From: Maylandia zebra
Taxonomy: Eukaryota; Chordata; Actinopteri; Cichliformes; Cichlidae
Length of the DNA stretch: 64,000 nt
Direction of reading: 5' to 3'
Assembly (NCBI RefSeq): GCF_041146795.1
Contig: NC_135170.1
Span: 9,613,533 to 9,677,532 of the forward strand
In this document: piece by piece, positions 23,552 to 37,087 of the stretch
Layout: every line of letters starts with the position of its first letter
Numbering within the stretch: the stretch's first letter is position 1
Position numbers and translations under genes: made by a program
Notes under the pieces: model-generated
What the model was told of the DNA's origin: nothing
The model's input: only the letters and a program-made list of their open reading frames with translations
Databases searched by the model: none

Positions 23552-26500
23552 TTAGTCAGAGTACTGGTTGTAGCCATCAAACTCCACCTCGCTCCCGTTG
23601 TTGCAGTTGGCCTCAGTGGGGTTGATGCAGTACTTGTTGTCGTAGACTTGGCGGGGCAGGCCATAAGTGGTCATGCCCTGTTGAGAGGCCCCTTTGTTGG
23701 TGCCCATCTGCAGAGAGATTGTGGTGGTGTCACAGTCCTCCAGCTTCAGGTTCTTGTCAAAAATATGCCTCCTGGTTCCTGGAGCCGTCATGCCGGACTG
23801 TAGCAGAGAAAAGCAAGATGGAGGGCGCAGCGGTGTAAATACACTATACCGTTGCATTCATGACAGATGTGTTAACAAATCCAAAGAATCCACCAAAACT
23901 AATGAAGTGATCTGAGCAATCAATTTCTCTATATCTCAGCCTGACGTGTCTTAGTCCTCCAAATGCTATTAAAAAACAGTCAACAAGCACGAGGATGTGA
24001 TTCACTAAGTGTCCTTATAATAAGATAGTCCAGTCAGAACCACATTAGTCAAAGAAAGAACAGTCATCAAATCTGTGATATGACTGTTTGGAGTTCCATG
24101 TATATGCACAAAAAGGCAAATGAGGGAGGGCAGTACTGGCAACAGATGTGCAATCACTTAGATCGGACACAGTATGAAATGTAGGAACTGAGGATGGAGG
24201 TGGGTTGCAAAGTGGCTTGCAGGAGTGCAGCAACTATTGGTTAGACTAAACCCTGTCAGATCAACTCAAGTTGCAGTTTCACCTAACATGTTTCTAATGT
24301 GTCTTTTTAATAAGTGTATATATTTTGTGTAAAAACATTTTATCTCTTTGATGCAACAATAAAAGGGATTTTGTTCATTTCAAGATACATTTTAAAAACG
24401 ATAATACATACTAACCATGCTAGAGCTATATCGCCAAGAAACTGTGTAGTGAACAAGTGTTACTTTAGTCTAAAATTATACATCTCTTCCCACCTGGCTG
24501 GCTCCCTTGTTGGTGCCCATCTGTAGGCTGATAGTAGATTGGTCAGGGGTGTCCATGCCTATTTTGGCATCATACAAATGGCGTCGTGTCCCGTAAGAGG
24601 TCATGCCCTTTTGACTGGCAAACTGGTTAGTGCCCATCTAAATACAGAGGAAAAAGACAGGATTTACATGACATGCAATGTAGTTGCCACAGTTATTCTT
24701 TGGAGTGTCTCCAAAAACATCACACTTTAGGATCACGTATGAGGTGTGGTTATTGACCGGTCCATTCCGGTTCCTTGTTTGTTGTTAAAAAGTTGAGAAG
24801 ACTGTTTGGGGAATATTCATTCAGCAAGAATCCAGCAGGGGGCACAATAACAACACACTGAGAACAGGCTTGGCCAGCAGAACAACACTGCACCATGACA
24901 GCTTGGCCATAACACAGTACATTACACGTTTAGCCCTTTTGCCACTCTGACCTGCAGGCCTATGATGTTACGTCCCTCCCTGAGCTTCTCGGGAGCGAAG
25001 CGCCGCTGCTGTTTCTCTGCGTACTTCACGCCTATATCGTACTTCGAGTGGAAACCTTTGGACTTGGCCTGAGAGACAGAAGTGGTGGTGACAGAAAGGA
25101 AAAATGGTGGTAATAAGAATGCACTTTTCATACCCACATTGCTTTTATTAGATCCATGCTGTTGCCATGGAAATCTAAGCAAAAAAAAAAAGTATCAAGA
25201 TCAAATAATAATGTGCAGCCAGTGGTGATTTCAGCGAGATGCCGACGTATGTGAATGTGTGTGCACCGCTGCCCTCACCATTCCAGCCAGAGCGATGAGT
25301 GTGCACTGGACCTGAGTGTGGTTGACATTCTCAAACAGATCGTTGGCCTCAAAGATGTCGTGTGGCTTCAGGCCGTACTCCGTGATGGCACGGACGAAAT
25401 TCCCTATGTTTTCCAGCTGAGAGAAAGAGCAAGAATACAGGCTGGAATAAGATCTTTTGGGCATTTATACATGCCTGGATATATTGGCAGAACAATGGTA
25501 CTGGCCAGTCTGGCCCTGCTGACAGCTGTCAGCCCATTTGCTATCGGCAAATAGTGACATTCAGCAAAATTCAGAATGTCCAAAAATAATGTAATAAAAG
25601 ATCTGAAAGGTCCTTGAATTTTTTTTAAAACTAGATTTCTTTGTTTCCCCTGGTACAAATGATGGGATGCAAACAATACAAACAAAATCAACAATGAAAA
25701 TATCTATCAGCATATCAACCAAATTATTATTATTTTAAACTCTTATGTTACCGGCCCAGAATTTCATAAGCAATGCATGCCTTTTACAAATGTCTGAGTA
25801 GATCCTGTGTTTTTCTTCCTAGAATAAAACCTTGCATAACAACAGAAAAAATCTGTGACGGTTGCCATCTTGTAACACAAGAAGCTCTGCAGTTTCAGAA
25901 ATGATCTTATTCGCCTTTTTTTGTGATCTCATGTCGGAACTGAGGCTACAGCTCGTGGGCAGTCAGCTTACCTTGGCACCAGGGCCAAGTATTAAGATTC
26001 AAGCTCAATAACTTTTGCTAAATATTGACTCTCGATTTGCGCCCATGCCCTTGGAGAGTGCGACTGTGTGACGGTCTGTGTGCATGTGCGGCAGTGTCAA
26101 TATCACAGCGAGAACTTTCTGAAAGGCGTTTTAATCAACGCTTAAGAGCTCTGTTTGCTTTTTCCTGGTCCAATACTAGGCTAATAAAAGCTGTGCTAAG
26201 ATGAGCCTCATTTGATATGGAAGCTACTTTATGGAAGTTAAATAAAAGTCTTTGTTGTCAGTGCCAGTGCGGGAGACGAGTTCCACTCGGTGTGGAAAAC
26301 AGGAGTTTTGAGAGCTGGAGCATTACCTGGTGCCAGTTTTGACTGGAGTGGTTGATCTTTTTCACAGAGCCCGGCTGGAGAGCATTTATGAGCCTACAAA
26401 AAGACAGAGCGAGAGAGAGATTTGAAGAAAGTTCCTGCTTTAAAAAAACAAAAACAAGGTGGCGTCCATCCACTCACTCGCACAATAGTACTCCATCTTT

Positions 26501-29500
26501 CAGGCTATCCATGAAGCTGTCCCCAGTCCTTTTGCCAGTCACATCTTCAATCCATAGTCTCAGCTCCTCTTCCTTATGTGGGTCATATTTTCCTGCAAGC
26601 TGAGAAGCAGAACAGAGCAGAGATGATCGCTCAAACATGATATGAATTTAGATTTTTTCTGGTTTTATTGATTCAAAACAGTAAGACATTAATGATATCA
26701 CTGAATCCTGGCTACATCAATCCATTCCAGACTCTGCTATTGAGCTAGCAGGCTATACCACACAGCGACATGACCGAACAGTGGACTCCGGTAAGCGCAA
26801 AGGAGGGGGGCTCTGTATGTATGTGAACAACAGCTGGTGTACCAACACAGTGATAATAGACCGTTACTGTTCACCGGACATTGAATATCTGACTGTTAAA
26901 TGCAGGCCCATCTACCTACCTAGGGAGTTCACCGTTGTCATAATAACAGCTGTTTACATACCACCAGATGCTAATGCTAACTCTGCGATCGCACTCCTGC
27001 ATACAAACATCAATAATAAACAGAGCACTTACCCTGACGCTGTACATATCGTAGCAGGGGACTTCAATCACGCAGACTTAAAAAAAAGCAATCCCCAAAT
27101 TCCACCAGCACGTCAAGTGTGCCACTAGGGGTGACAAGATTCTGGACAAAGTTTATTCCAACATCAAAATGGGCTACAGGGCCAGACCTTTGCCACATCT
27201 GGGTCAGTCTGACCACTTGTCACTGTTTCTAATCCCTGCATATGCCCCCCTCAAGAAAACTGCTCTTACCATCACAAAGAATATTACCATATGGCCAGAG
27301 GGTGCCTCTCAGCAGCTGCAGGACTGTTTTGACAGGACTAACTGGGATATCTTTGAACATCAGGACTTGGAAATGTTCACAGACGTTGTCCTCTGCTATA
27401 TAAAACACTGCATAGACACTGTTACAGCAGTCAAACGGATCCGGGCTTATCCCAACCAAAAGCCCTGGATGACCCGGGAGGTCAGGCAGCTGCTGAAGGA
27501 GAGGAACATTGCGTTCAGGTCTGGCAACAGGGATTACTACACCACAGCCCGATCCAACCTGAAGAGAGGCATCAGAGAGGCAAAGGGGGACTATAGGAGG
27601 AGGATCGAGGACCATTTGAAGAGTAATACCAGCCGGCAGGTGTGGCAAGGCATCCAGCACCTAACCAACTATAAGATCAATCTTGGAGCTGCGGACGGTG
27701 ACCTGGAGCTGGCAGAGGAGCTGAATATCTTCTTTGCCCGCTTTGAGACCAGGGTACCGGAGGTATTGGAGCCACAGCAGCAACACGCCACCCATAGCAG
27801 CACCACCCTCACCCTGGAAGAGCACGAGGTGAGGCGCATGCTGCAGGCTGTTAACCCGAGGAAGGCGGCGGGTCCTGATGGTGTGCCAGGTCGAATATTG
27901 AGGGATTGTGCAGGACAGCTGGCTGGGATCTTCACCAGGATTTTCAACAAATCCCTCGCACAGGCGACTGTCCCACTCTGCCTGAAGTCCTCCACCATAG
28001 TCCCCTTGCCTAAGAAGCCCCACATCACTGGCCTGAATGACTACAGGCCGGTGGCACTCACCCCAGTGGTAATGAAATGCTTTGAGAAGCTGGTCCGCAG
28101 ACACATCACAGCAGCCCTGCCCCGCAGCCTGGATCCACACCAGTTTGCCTACAGAGCAAACCGATCCACGGAAGACGCTGTAGCCACAGCACTCCATGCT
28201 GCATTAACTCACCTGGAAGAGCATGGTAGCTATGTGCGGATGCTCTTCGTGGATTACTGCTCAGCTTTTAACACCATCCTTCCACACAAACTGGTGGCCA
28301 AGCTACAAGACCTGGGGCTTCCATACAGCACCTGCATGTGGATCAACAGCTTCCTCTCGGGCCGTAGACAGAGAGTCAGAGTTGGCCATCACACATCCTC
28401 AGCCCTGAGTCTCAGCACTGGCTCACCCCAGGGCTGTGTGCTCAGTCCACTGCTCTACTCTCTCTACACACACGACTGCACTCCTCGCCACCACAGCAAC
28501 ATCTTTGTGAAATTTGCAGATGACACCACAGTGGTGGGGCTCATTTCCAAGGGAGACGAGTCTACGTACAGAGACGAGGTGGAGCAGCTGACGTCATGGT
28601 GTAAGGCCAATAACCTCCTCCTCAACACTTCAAAAACCAAAGAACTCATAATAGACTTCAGAAGGAAAAAGGCAGAGATCCAACCACTATTCATAAATGG
28701 GGACTGTGTAGAAAGGGTGGCAAGCTTCCGCTTCCTGGGAGTCAATATAGAGGAGAACCTTTCCTGGAGTGTGAACACCTCCGAGCTGCTGAAAAAGGCC
28801 CAACAGAGACTGTACTTCCTGAGAATTCTCAGGAGGAATAACATCACACAGAGACTGCTGGTGTCCTTCTACAGAGCCACCATTGAGAGTGTTCTAACTT
28901 ACTGCATATGCATCTGGTACACTAGCTGCACAGGGGCTCAGAGGAAAGCACTCCAAGGGATCATTAACACCGCCCAAAAGATCACTGGCTGCCCTCTCCC
29001 CACACTGGAAGTTCTACACAACGCCCACTGTTTTAAAAAGGCCCAAAACATCATAAAAGACACCTCACATCCTGGCCACTCCCTGTTCGAACTGTTGCCC
29101 TCAGGCAGACGGTACAGGGCAATCAGAGCAAGGACTAATAGACTCAAACACAGCTGTTATCCAACTGCAATAACACATCTGAATACTACAAAAAATGTCC
29201 ATCACGCCACTCTTGTGTTAATCTATGCACGGTCTGAAGCATGTGTGTGGGAATGTATGTGAATGTTTTACTGTTATATCTTATTAGTATTTTAAGTATT
29301 CTATTTTATTTATTGAATTTTATTGTTTTATTTATATTTTGATATTGCTAGGGATGATGCAATGATCGGGGACCATTCTTAATTTCGTTGTTCTCATGAC
29401 AATGACAATAAAGTTTCTGATTCTGATTCTGATTCTAAATAATTAAATAAATAAAAATAAGACAGCTTGCCCTTTTATGGGCCCTGTAGAAGAACAAAGA

Positions 29501-32261
29501 GGCATTAATGTGTGTCTACAGTGAAATAATATCCAGTGGATCATATATACATTAAACATTTATATTGTATTTAGTGCGTATTAGACTGTGCCTGCTCTGA
29601 CCAGAACAATGTAACTGTGTACAAGCTGTAAATATTCATCTAAGACAATGTTCTCCAGGCACGCTGAGATAGTGCAAGGACATGGGTATTAGAAGCCTCC
29701 GTTTAGTCTTGGGACCTAGTTAAAACAAGGTCCAGTTTCAATCTCACCCAGGAGCAAAACTGTAAAACATCCAAACAAAATACACAAAAAAAGCAGAGCA
29801 AAATAAAGAAAGGCCACTTTGCAAGTGATACCATTTCAAATTATGCAGTGCTAGAAGGGCTTAATTATATTTCCTCATTCAGGGGGTCACGTTGGGGTTA
29901 CTGCATAGGGTCATAGTTTTATCCCCCCCATCAGGTTTCTACTTCATCTGCTGGGAAACTTCTCTCCTCAAGAGACTGCCAACTGTTGCATAGTGTTCAG
30001 AAAAATGTTATACAATTCACAACAAACTTTTACGTTTTGTAAACTGATTCAACTTAAGATTATTGTAGACTACATCTAATGATATTTAGTCAACCAAAAC
30101 TAAAAGAATTTAAAAGCCTAAATTATGACTCAAAGAATTTAACAGTTCAGTCAAAAGACTAAAACTAAATCAAAACGGACACTGGTCGAGTCCTCCATTA
30201 ACACAAAGAAGCCTTGATGTCTACAAATCTATGGGAAAACGGTGGCTGGGTTTCCTTGACTTATGACCTCCATAAACACTTTTTCAATGAGAATATGGTT
30301 CCAATTGCTTGTTTCCAAGTCTTATGGAACATATAGTGAAGTCCAAATATTGTCAGAAAGAGTGATAAAACAGGCCACACTTAAAGGCAGACCTGCTTTG
30401 TGACTGACAAGTTGCTGTGATGTGTGTTTGAGAAGCTAAAAGTTACTGCACAATCAGAACCAAAATACTCAGACTTTAAGATGAGACTTCAACCAGTGCT
30501 GACGTCACAGCGGCACAAGTTTGTCTTTTATGTACACTCAACTCTAGATGTTCTTCTAATACATTTTATTTGATATTTTCTAGTCTTTAAATTTGAGAAA
30601 TCTTCAGCAGACTGCATGTGCCACTCAACTATTCATATATTTGTGTCTCCATGTAGACGTGTGGAGAGACAGAAATATGTGTAAAAATCTCAAGTCACCT
30701 CTCATGTCTTTATATTTTTCTGGAAAAATGGCTGCTGCAATTTATTGAAGCATGCAAACATAAAGAAAAATGTTTGCATGTTAGAATTGTATGGTAACGT
30801 TTGTACAATTCTAACAAGCTTGAAAGTCAACTTTTGGTATGACCACCATTCTTCAATATAGCCTGATCTCTCTTAGGCAGCTTTCTATAATTTCTTTAAG
30901 TAGGCTTCAGGAATAGTTCTCTAGGCTTCTTGAAGGACATTTAAAGCTCTTTTTTGATGTTAGCTGCCTTTTGTTCCATTCTCTGTCAAATTGATCCCAC
31001 ATTGCTTCAATAATGTTGACATCCCGGCTCTTGGGAGGCGAGTGCATAAGTGATAAAGTTCTCTAGTGTGTGTGTGTGTGTGTGTATGCTTTTACTGCAT
31101 TCACAGTGTCTTTGGGAGCATTGTCATGCTGAAAAATGAAGCTGTTGCCAATCAGATACTTGCCCTATGGTACTAAAAGGATCAAACTTGACAGTATTTT
31201 TTCAGTATTCATAATTCCATCATTTTTGACAAGATCACACCACTAGCTGAAATGTAGCCCTAACCTCCACCATGTTTTGCAGATGGCTTACCCCGCCCAC
31301 TGTTATACCCCTCTCCTGACCTTCTCCATACATATTGAGATGATCTGAACCAAAAGTTTCAAATGCAGATTTATCGCTTCATCAGACCCCATATGGAAAA
31401 GAAATAGTAAAAACTTATGTGATTACTCATGAAAGTGGCCACTTTCTCATTACTTTCATACATTGTTTTAGTAAGTATCCAAAACATACAAGTTTCATTA
31501 TATAATTTTTTGATAGATAGCTATCTATCTATCTCTCTTTTCCATATGGGACTGGCTTCCACTGATTTTCATGTATAATGTGACATAGCCCAGCCTTTTC
31601 TTCCCGTTTTGGTTCTTTAAGAATGGCTACTTCCTTCCTTCATCCTTCCACTGACACCTTTTCTGATGAGATGGAGCAAAAGGACCAGATACATCTCTCA
31701 GGTTCTGAGTTAGATCTTTGCTGGATTTCTTCCCCAGTTTCTTGATGTTCCTAATGACTTTTAGATAATAATATCTTCAGCAGATAAACTTTTTTTTTTT
31801 TTTCTTTTTAAGACCCAGCACTTTCTTTTGTTTACTTGTCCCTCCTTTTAAGGACACACAGGCTGAGCTTGCTACATTTTCAGCTAATAGCTTTTTGTGA
31901 ATCACCTTGTTAGTGCAAAAATACAATTTTATTCCCCTCAAACTCTTATATTTGGCAAATTTTATTTTATTATTTATCAAAAGAAACATGAACAAATTAT
32001 ATGTTTCTTTGACAGGCTGCTAGTAACAAAACGCCAAAAGATACAATTTAAAATTGGTTCTTTTGGAAGTTGTCTGTTATGTGTCGACACAAGACTTTTT
32101 AATGCTTGATGATTCAGAGGTCAGCGTTAAGTGACTTAAACAAAAACATTCCTCTGAAAATAGTCAGGTACAAGAATGGGACTGAAAATAAGTATAAAAA
32201 ACAAAGCAAAGAAAAACTCTGAAGAACTTAAAAATTATTCCTCAGGACCTCTTTTTTAAAA

Positions 32262-32292
<31 letters not shown>

Positions 32293-32870
32293 GGCAACAA
32301 AGTCAGCCTCCTGGGAGGTAAAATATAAAGAAATGATGAGTGGCTAAAGAGTTTTGCACATTACTGTATGAGATGGATTATTTAAGTGCACTAATTGAAA
32401 ACTGGCCTCTCCGTTTTATTTCAAGGTGGAGTGCCTTCCTAAAGATTTATCAGGAAACTATGTATAATTTACACATATGTATAATAAAGTGTTATCATTC
32501 TTACTGATAGTTGAAAGTATAAGGATACTGTATGTGAGAAATTGGTATGAGAATAGCAGACTCTGTAATCTAAAATACAACATTCAAATCCTTAAATACA
32601 TGAATAGCAGCTTCTTTCATGCCTCAGAGTCTCACAGAGGATGACGCTCCATATCTGAAAGTCTTACTATATACTGAAAAATACTCTAAGCTGAGGTGTA
32701 AAGAGAACAGGAAGGAAAATGAAATGTGGACATTTCTGCATGCAGAAACACACAGGCCTCTCCCTCTCTCTCCATGCATTTCCTTATTGGCATAAACACA
32801 CTGCCCTAATACTTTGAATTCTGGCATGGGGGTTTAAGGCTGCCCCCCCCCCCACCACCTCACCCCTTCA

Positions 32871-32925
<55 letters not shown>

Positions 32926-35900
32926 TCCTGAATGTTCTGCAGATAAGTCTTCACAGTCTGGGATCAGCAGCCAACACAAACAAGTATTTCAAAGCAGCAG
33001 GGGATAGCGTGGACTCCAGTCCATCACACCAAACTTGGGAGAAACAGCTTTTCCTAAACACTCCTCCCTCTCCCTCTGCCTGTCTCGCTCTGTGTATTCG
33101 ATTGGCTGCGCTCATATTTCTCCCTCACAATCTCTCTCCTTCTTCTCTCCCTTTGGGTTTTCCAGAATCTGCCCTTTTACAGCGAGTTGACTATTCAGGC
33201 ACCCAATGTCCGATAAAGGCACACCAAGTCAACAGGTCCCCCTGCCAGTCGGGGGGGGGGGGGGGGGGGGGGTTGTTTGATTTAATTGTGCTTTGTCTTT
33301 TGATTGCCGAACTCCACTGCCACAATAAAAACTATTTTAGGCATGAAACACACAGAGAGAAAAGGCAAACAGAACAAAAAATGATCTGTATACTGACGGA
33401 TGTTATCGAGAGCATGTAACACTTGTAATTCCACCATGAGTGGTAATTACAATAAATAAATAAATAAATAAAAAGAATCAGTAACTGTAAGATCATAGCA
33501 AAAGCTATCAGAACATTATGCTAGCTGTCTTAGCTTAGCCAGCATTAGCTAAAAGTAGCTCCACGTGTGGCTGATCATACCAGACCAAGTAAGGCTGTGG
33601 CAGTAAATCTTCTGACTGCACTGAACTCCAGTTTGGTGCATTTCATTTCTTATGAATAGAACTTTTTATTTGATTAATGGTGGTCGGCTCTTTTTAAAGG
33701 GTTAAATAGTGGCATGTGAAGCTAAAAAAACCAGTACAACCAGTACAAGATTGTCAGCAAAGTGTGTCAGGATGTCACGTGAAAAGTCAAATGAATTACT
33801 CTGAAAAAAAACTCTTAATAATAAATCATCATCCCTGAGGGGACACCCAGAATCAATATATAAAGTCAGTTTTGCAGATAACTGAGGTGGAGCCCATGTT
33901 TGTCTGCTTTATATACAGTTAGGCAAATACTACAGTATATTGATTCTAAAACCATGGGTTGGCCCTTTCCTGAAAATCGAAATAAAGGATTAACAAGACA
34001 TTGTAGGATGATTAATAAATGAGAAGAAATAAAGCAATAGCTCTAATTCTTTTATAGTTATAATAATTTAGATTTTTGAACAATAAACTTAAAAGGGAAA
34101 ATAAGAAAAAGCCCCCAGTAACCCCAACATTTTCACAGGGATCAATAAGACCAAGAGGTTTAGCAATTGCTGGCTTCATCTCCATTGATGTATTGCATGT
34201 TTGAGATTTATCACTTCGTTTTATGAGTGAATTTTCTGCTAATTTGGTGTTTTCTTCAGATGTTTTGTACTTCAAATAAATATATATTCAATAATCTTAG
34301 AGCTTATAGCCAATTTTATTTAAGGAGTCATACTGTGCGGCTACAGCATGGATTTATTAAGAAAACACATATAAAAAAAAAAGAAAAAAAAGAAAAAAAG
34401 AAAAATGTGGACTGCCCTGCACTGTATAGTGGTGAGTTCAAAAACCAGTGGAACAATAGGAAAGAGCTACAAAGTGCCAGTAAGCTGAAGCAGCCATGCC
34501 ACACACGTCACCTACACAGGAGTTTGCAGGAGGAAAAACTGCCAGCATTTGTCACCATAAGCTAACGGTCAGTTCGAACCAAGTAGGGCTGCTGCAGCTA
34601 AACTCTGGGTGTACTGACCCGAGCAGTGGACTGTGACAGAGAAAATTAAACAGGCTCACAAGAATGGCTCCAGAGCTTTGCTACACTATCACAGACTATT
34701 TGCTGTAACCGCTGGTGTAAATACGCGAGTTGAGCTGTTAGTGCCTGATATGTGGATTTCCGCCCCTCCCTCATTTATTTGTTTGCATCGAGTCTCCTTG
34801 GATTCACTGTGTGAACTACTGGCATGGCCTTGTCTTTGCTATCTATCGCCTATCTGTCTCCTGTCCACCTGTGTTCTATCAGGACAGTGTTTTGTCATTC
34901 TTGACTTGGATGTAAACTGTTTAGAGTGAGCACACTTTCTCACGTTCCAAGTCAGAGCCCAGTCACTCCATAAAAGGCCATTAGATGATGATCATGTACC
35001 TGTCAGTCTTTCTGCTGCATCTCTGCCCCTCTCTGATGTCACGCTGCTGGAACGCAGCATCCCGCCATTACTCTCATTTAAGCCCTTAGGCTTAAATAAA
35101 AATTTTATATCCCCCCCAACACACACACACACACACACACACGACCCTACTTCTCAATTTCCACTCACTGCGTGTACGTGATCGGCTTGGAAATGGCACT
35201 GTGGTGTCGGTAAAATAGCAGCCTGACTGCTGAAAGGAATGCGGGCTTCATAGAGTGTGCTGCACCTCTGCATGAGACTAAAGCACAGCTGAGAGATGGC
35301 ACCATTCAGGGAAGAGGCCAGGGCAATGATGATTATAATGATGATGATCTGGGTATTGGAACAGTCACAGGCTGACCTTTGTCATTCTGGCTGTTAGCAG
35401 CTGTGACTCATCCAAACATACAGAGTCACTGCTGTCACCGCACAGGCAGAAAATCCCAGTAATTTTATTCACACTCACAAAGTGAACACGGCCTAGCTTC
35501 CCCACAACGGTGACAACACAAAAAAAAAAAAAAAGCTTGAAAATCAGGATTGTGCATGTTTATCCTTACCCAGGTACAAACTGATTTAAAGGTGGAATGT
35601 GAGTCAACACTTGTCAGGTGATCCGGCCAGTTTAAAAAATAAAAAAAAATCAGTAATATAATGTGCAATGGCACAACACAGATACGTTCCACCCTGCCAA
35701 AATAGTGAGAAATTAATTTTTCAAAGTGATATATATATTATATTGTATTTGGTATATTAGCAACAATATTCCACATCCCAAAATAAATACTCTCACTGAC
35801 CTAATCATTACAATCTTTCAAAGCTTACTGAATGTAATACTTCCTGTTAAACTTGTGTCATATGTAATTATATGGAACTGCTTTCCAGTTTGCTCTCTCA

Positions 35901-37087
35901 CATGCACATCCATTTACGTCTAGGAAAAGGTTCATAAAAGGTGGAGGATGTGAATTTTAATGTAGTATAATTAGTGAGGGGTGCACACTCACTAATGATA
36001 CACTAAGTTTTTAATGTTGGCATGTGTGTAGTTTTCATTCAGTCTCGGTCGTTGTGTCCTTGGGCAAGACACTTCACCCGTTGCCTACTGGTGGTGGTCA
36101 GAGGGCCCGGTGGCGCCAGTGTCCGGCAGCCTCGCCTCTGTCAGTGCGCCCCAGGGTGGCTGTGGCTACAATGTAGCTTGCCATCACCAGTGTGTGAATG
36201 GGTGTATGAATGGGTGGATGACTGGATATGTAAAGCGCTTTGGGGTCCTTAGGGACTAGTAAAGCGCTATATAAATACAGGCCATTTACCATTCATCTAA
36301 TTTCTGTTCAATCCCCTTTCTCACTGCACAGTGCAGCTTCAAGCTCAGCCTTTGTAAGATCACCTTCTTCCATGTTTCAGTCACTTTTTGATTTCTCTGA
36401 GGGGAGATCAGCCAAACAACAATAACAGAGCACTCCCTCCACCACGTGCTTCACTCCAGCACACTATAAAGCCCTGACCCTGCATAATCGCACGAATCAT
36501 TTGGCCACTAAAGCCTGTTTTCTGCTCGAAAAACAATCACCTCCTTCACGGTGTGATCTCTTACCAAAAGACAGAAGTGTGTCACCGCAGCGGTTTTCCC
36601 AAGCACACAACCTGAAATTAAACTGGAATGAGATCACATCACCGATGATATCTTCCCCCCCCACCCTCTCGGTGTAACGTTAAGATACATGTAGGAGTTC
36701 CTTTCCAACTGTTTGATGCAGAGCCACAGGCCAACAGCAGGTGTATCTCTACGTCTTTTGCTGCGAGTTGTTTCAACATGCTTAACTATAAAAGCAGCCA
36801 CCACAAACCCTCTCTTCTGTTTCTTTGTATCACAGTTTCGTTGGAAAAACTGCGTATTTACAGCAATCACAGAGAGCTTGTTGTTTACTTTGCTATTATA
36901 CTGGGTAGATCAACCTGTTACTGACCCTTTGTGGACCTCTGACCCCCACCAGAGGAGCCCATGCTTCACCTACAGCATCCAAACACACTCTGGATAACTA
37001 ATATTAAAAAAAAGAAAGAAAACATACCTTACTCTTGACCTCGGCGGAGAGTCCGAAGGCTGGGCCGCTCCTGAAATGTGTTGTCAT
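23552..37087 (-). CDS. cnn1: Calponin 1 (smooth-muscle-type calponin)
   Basis: Complete gene with seven coding exons: 37028-37087, 26478-26599, 26327-26393, 25279-25416, 24952-25068, 24494-24637 and 23552-23797 (TAA stop). All junctions are GT-AG and in phase; the sum is 894 nt, or 297 aa, exactly the length of human CNN1. A calponin-homology domain (about residues 28-131) contains [31 protein letters not shown] and [14 protein letters not shown]. Three calponin repeats follow (about 164-190, 203-229 and 242-268), each with LQMGTN(K/Q)x[15 protein letters not shown] and [10 protein letters not shown] favour CNN1 over CNN2 and CNN3, as do the elof1 and tmem205 neighbours. The tail is short and acidic. 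Calponins bind F-actin and inhibit actomyosin ATPase in the cytoplasm. The residue matching the known Ser175 phosphosite is Ser176 here. Intron 1 is 10.4 kb and hosts a LINE. Confidence 0.96.
26690..29438 (+). mobile_element. 5'-truncated non-LTR retrotransposon (LINE), CR1/L2/Rex1 group
   Basis: Homology begins inside the endonuclease domain ([19 protein letters not shown] at about 26694) and continues through a full reverse transcriptase to a 3' tail, CAATAAAG followed by three TTCTGA-type units (29407-29436). There are no long terminal repeats and no target-site duplication could be identified. The element lies antisense in cnn1 intron 1. The clade assignment is by general resemblance; Rex1/Babar, L2 and CR1 relatives share these motifs. 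Confidence 0.88.
26781..29262 (+). pseudogene. LINE ORF2 fragment: endonuclease plus reverse transcriptase, one frameshift
   Basis: The endonuclease part runs to about 27085 (motifs [22 protein letters not shown] and GDFNHADL). A frameshift in an A run at about 27080-27090 then moves the reading to the next frame. From 27169 the frame is open for 697 codons and carries the linker, with [17 protein letters not shown], and the RT domain. The RT motifs are FVDYCSAFN (Asp362), GSPQGC (418-423) and FADD (449-452), with residue numbers counted from 27169. The catalytic residues are intact, but the truncated N-terminus and the frameshift make autonomous activity unlikely. Confidence 0.88.
30790..32370 (-). 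mobile_element. Tc1/mariner transposon fossil (nearly full length)
   Basis: On the minus strand the sequence corresponds to a Tc1 transposase gene. Blocks near 31090-31150 (TTTTACTGCATTCACAGTGT; GCTGAAAAATGAAGCTGTTG), 31260-31290 and 31360-31395 encode, in reverse, its central and catalytic parts. The region near 31640-31740 is the helix-turn-helix end. The right end, AGAGTTTTGCACATTACTGT (about 32350), mirrors the CAGTACTGTGCAAAAATGTT end of the 15485 copy. Stops, small indels, a TATC microsatellite (about 31511-31533) and an AAAT array (about 32263-32292) show decay. Confidence 0.72.
32872..32923. repeat. CA dinucleotide microsatellite
   Basis: About 26 uninterrupted CA units, preceded by a C run. 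A likely polymorphic marker in cnn1 intron 1. Confidence 0.95.
33251..33272. repeat. 22-G homopolymer
   Basis: A run of 22 G residues. Length in the assembly is unlikely to be exact. Confidence 0.9.
36030..36292 (+). mobile_element. tRNA-derived SINE, head truncated
   Basis: Shares GTGTCCTTGGGCAAGACACT, GCAGCCTCGCCTCTGTCAGT, CAGGGTGGCTGTGGCTACA and the tail AAAGCGCTTTGGG...AAAGCGCTATATAAATACA with the minus-strand copies at 40187-40503 and 41277-41590. The tRNA-like head is missing, so this is a 5'-truncated copy inside cnn1 intron 1. Confidence 0.78.

Larger units (their letters stand above)
26600..37027. other. cnn1 intron 1
   Basis: A 10.4-kb intron. It contains the LINE at 26690-29438, a Tc1 fossil at 30790-32370, a CA microsatellite (32872-32923), a 22-G run (33251-33272) and a SINE at 36030-36290. 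The rest is AT-rich with no recognisable exon. A pyrimidine-rich tract suited to the exon 2 acceptor lies within the 90 bp between that acceptor and the LINE. Confidence 0.65.

Noticed and set aside
27229..28847. Several open frames antisense to the cnn1-intron LINE
   Set aside because: They are shadows of the conserved RT reading frame on the plus strand and have no domain of their own.
33009..33419. 136-codon frame running through a G homopolymer
   Set aside because: Low-complexity composition, a 22-G tract coding glycine, and no domain or splice context.
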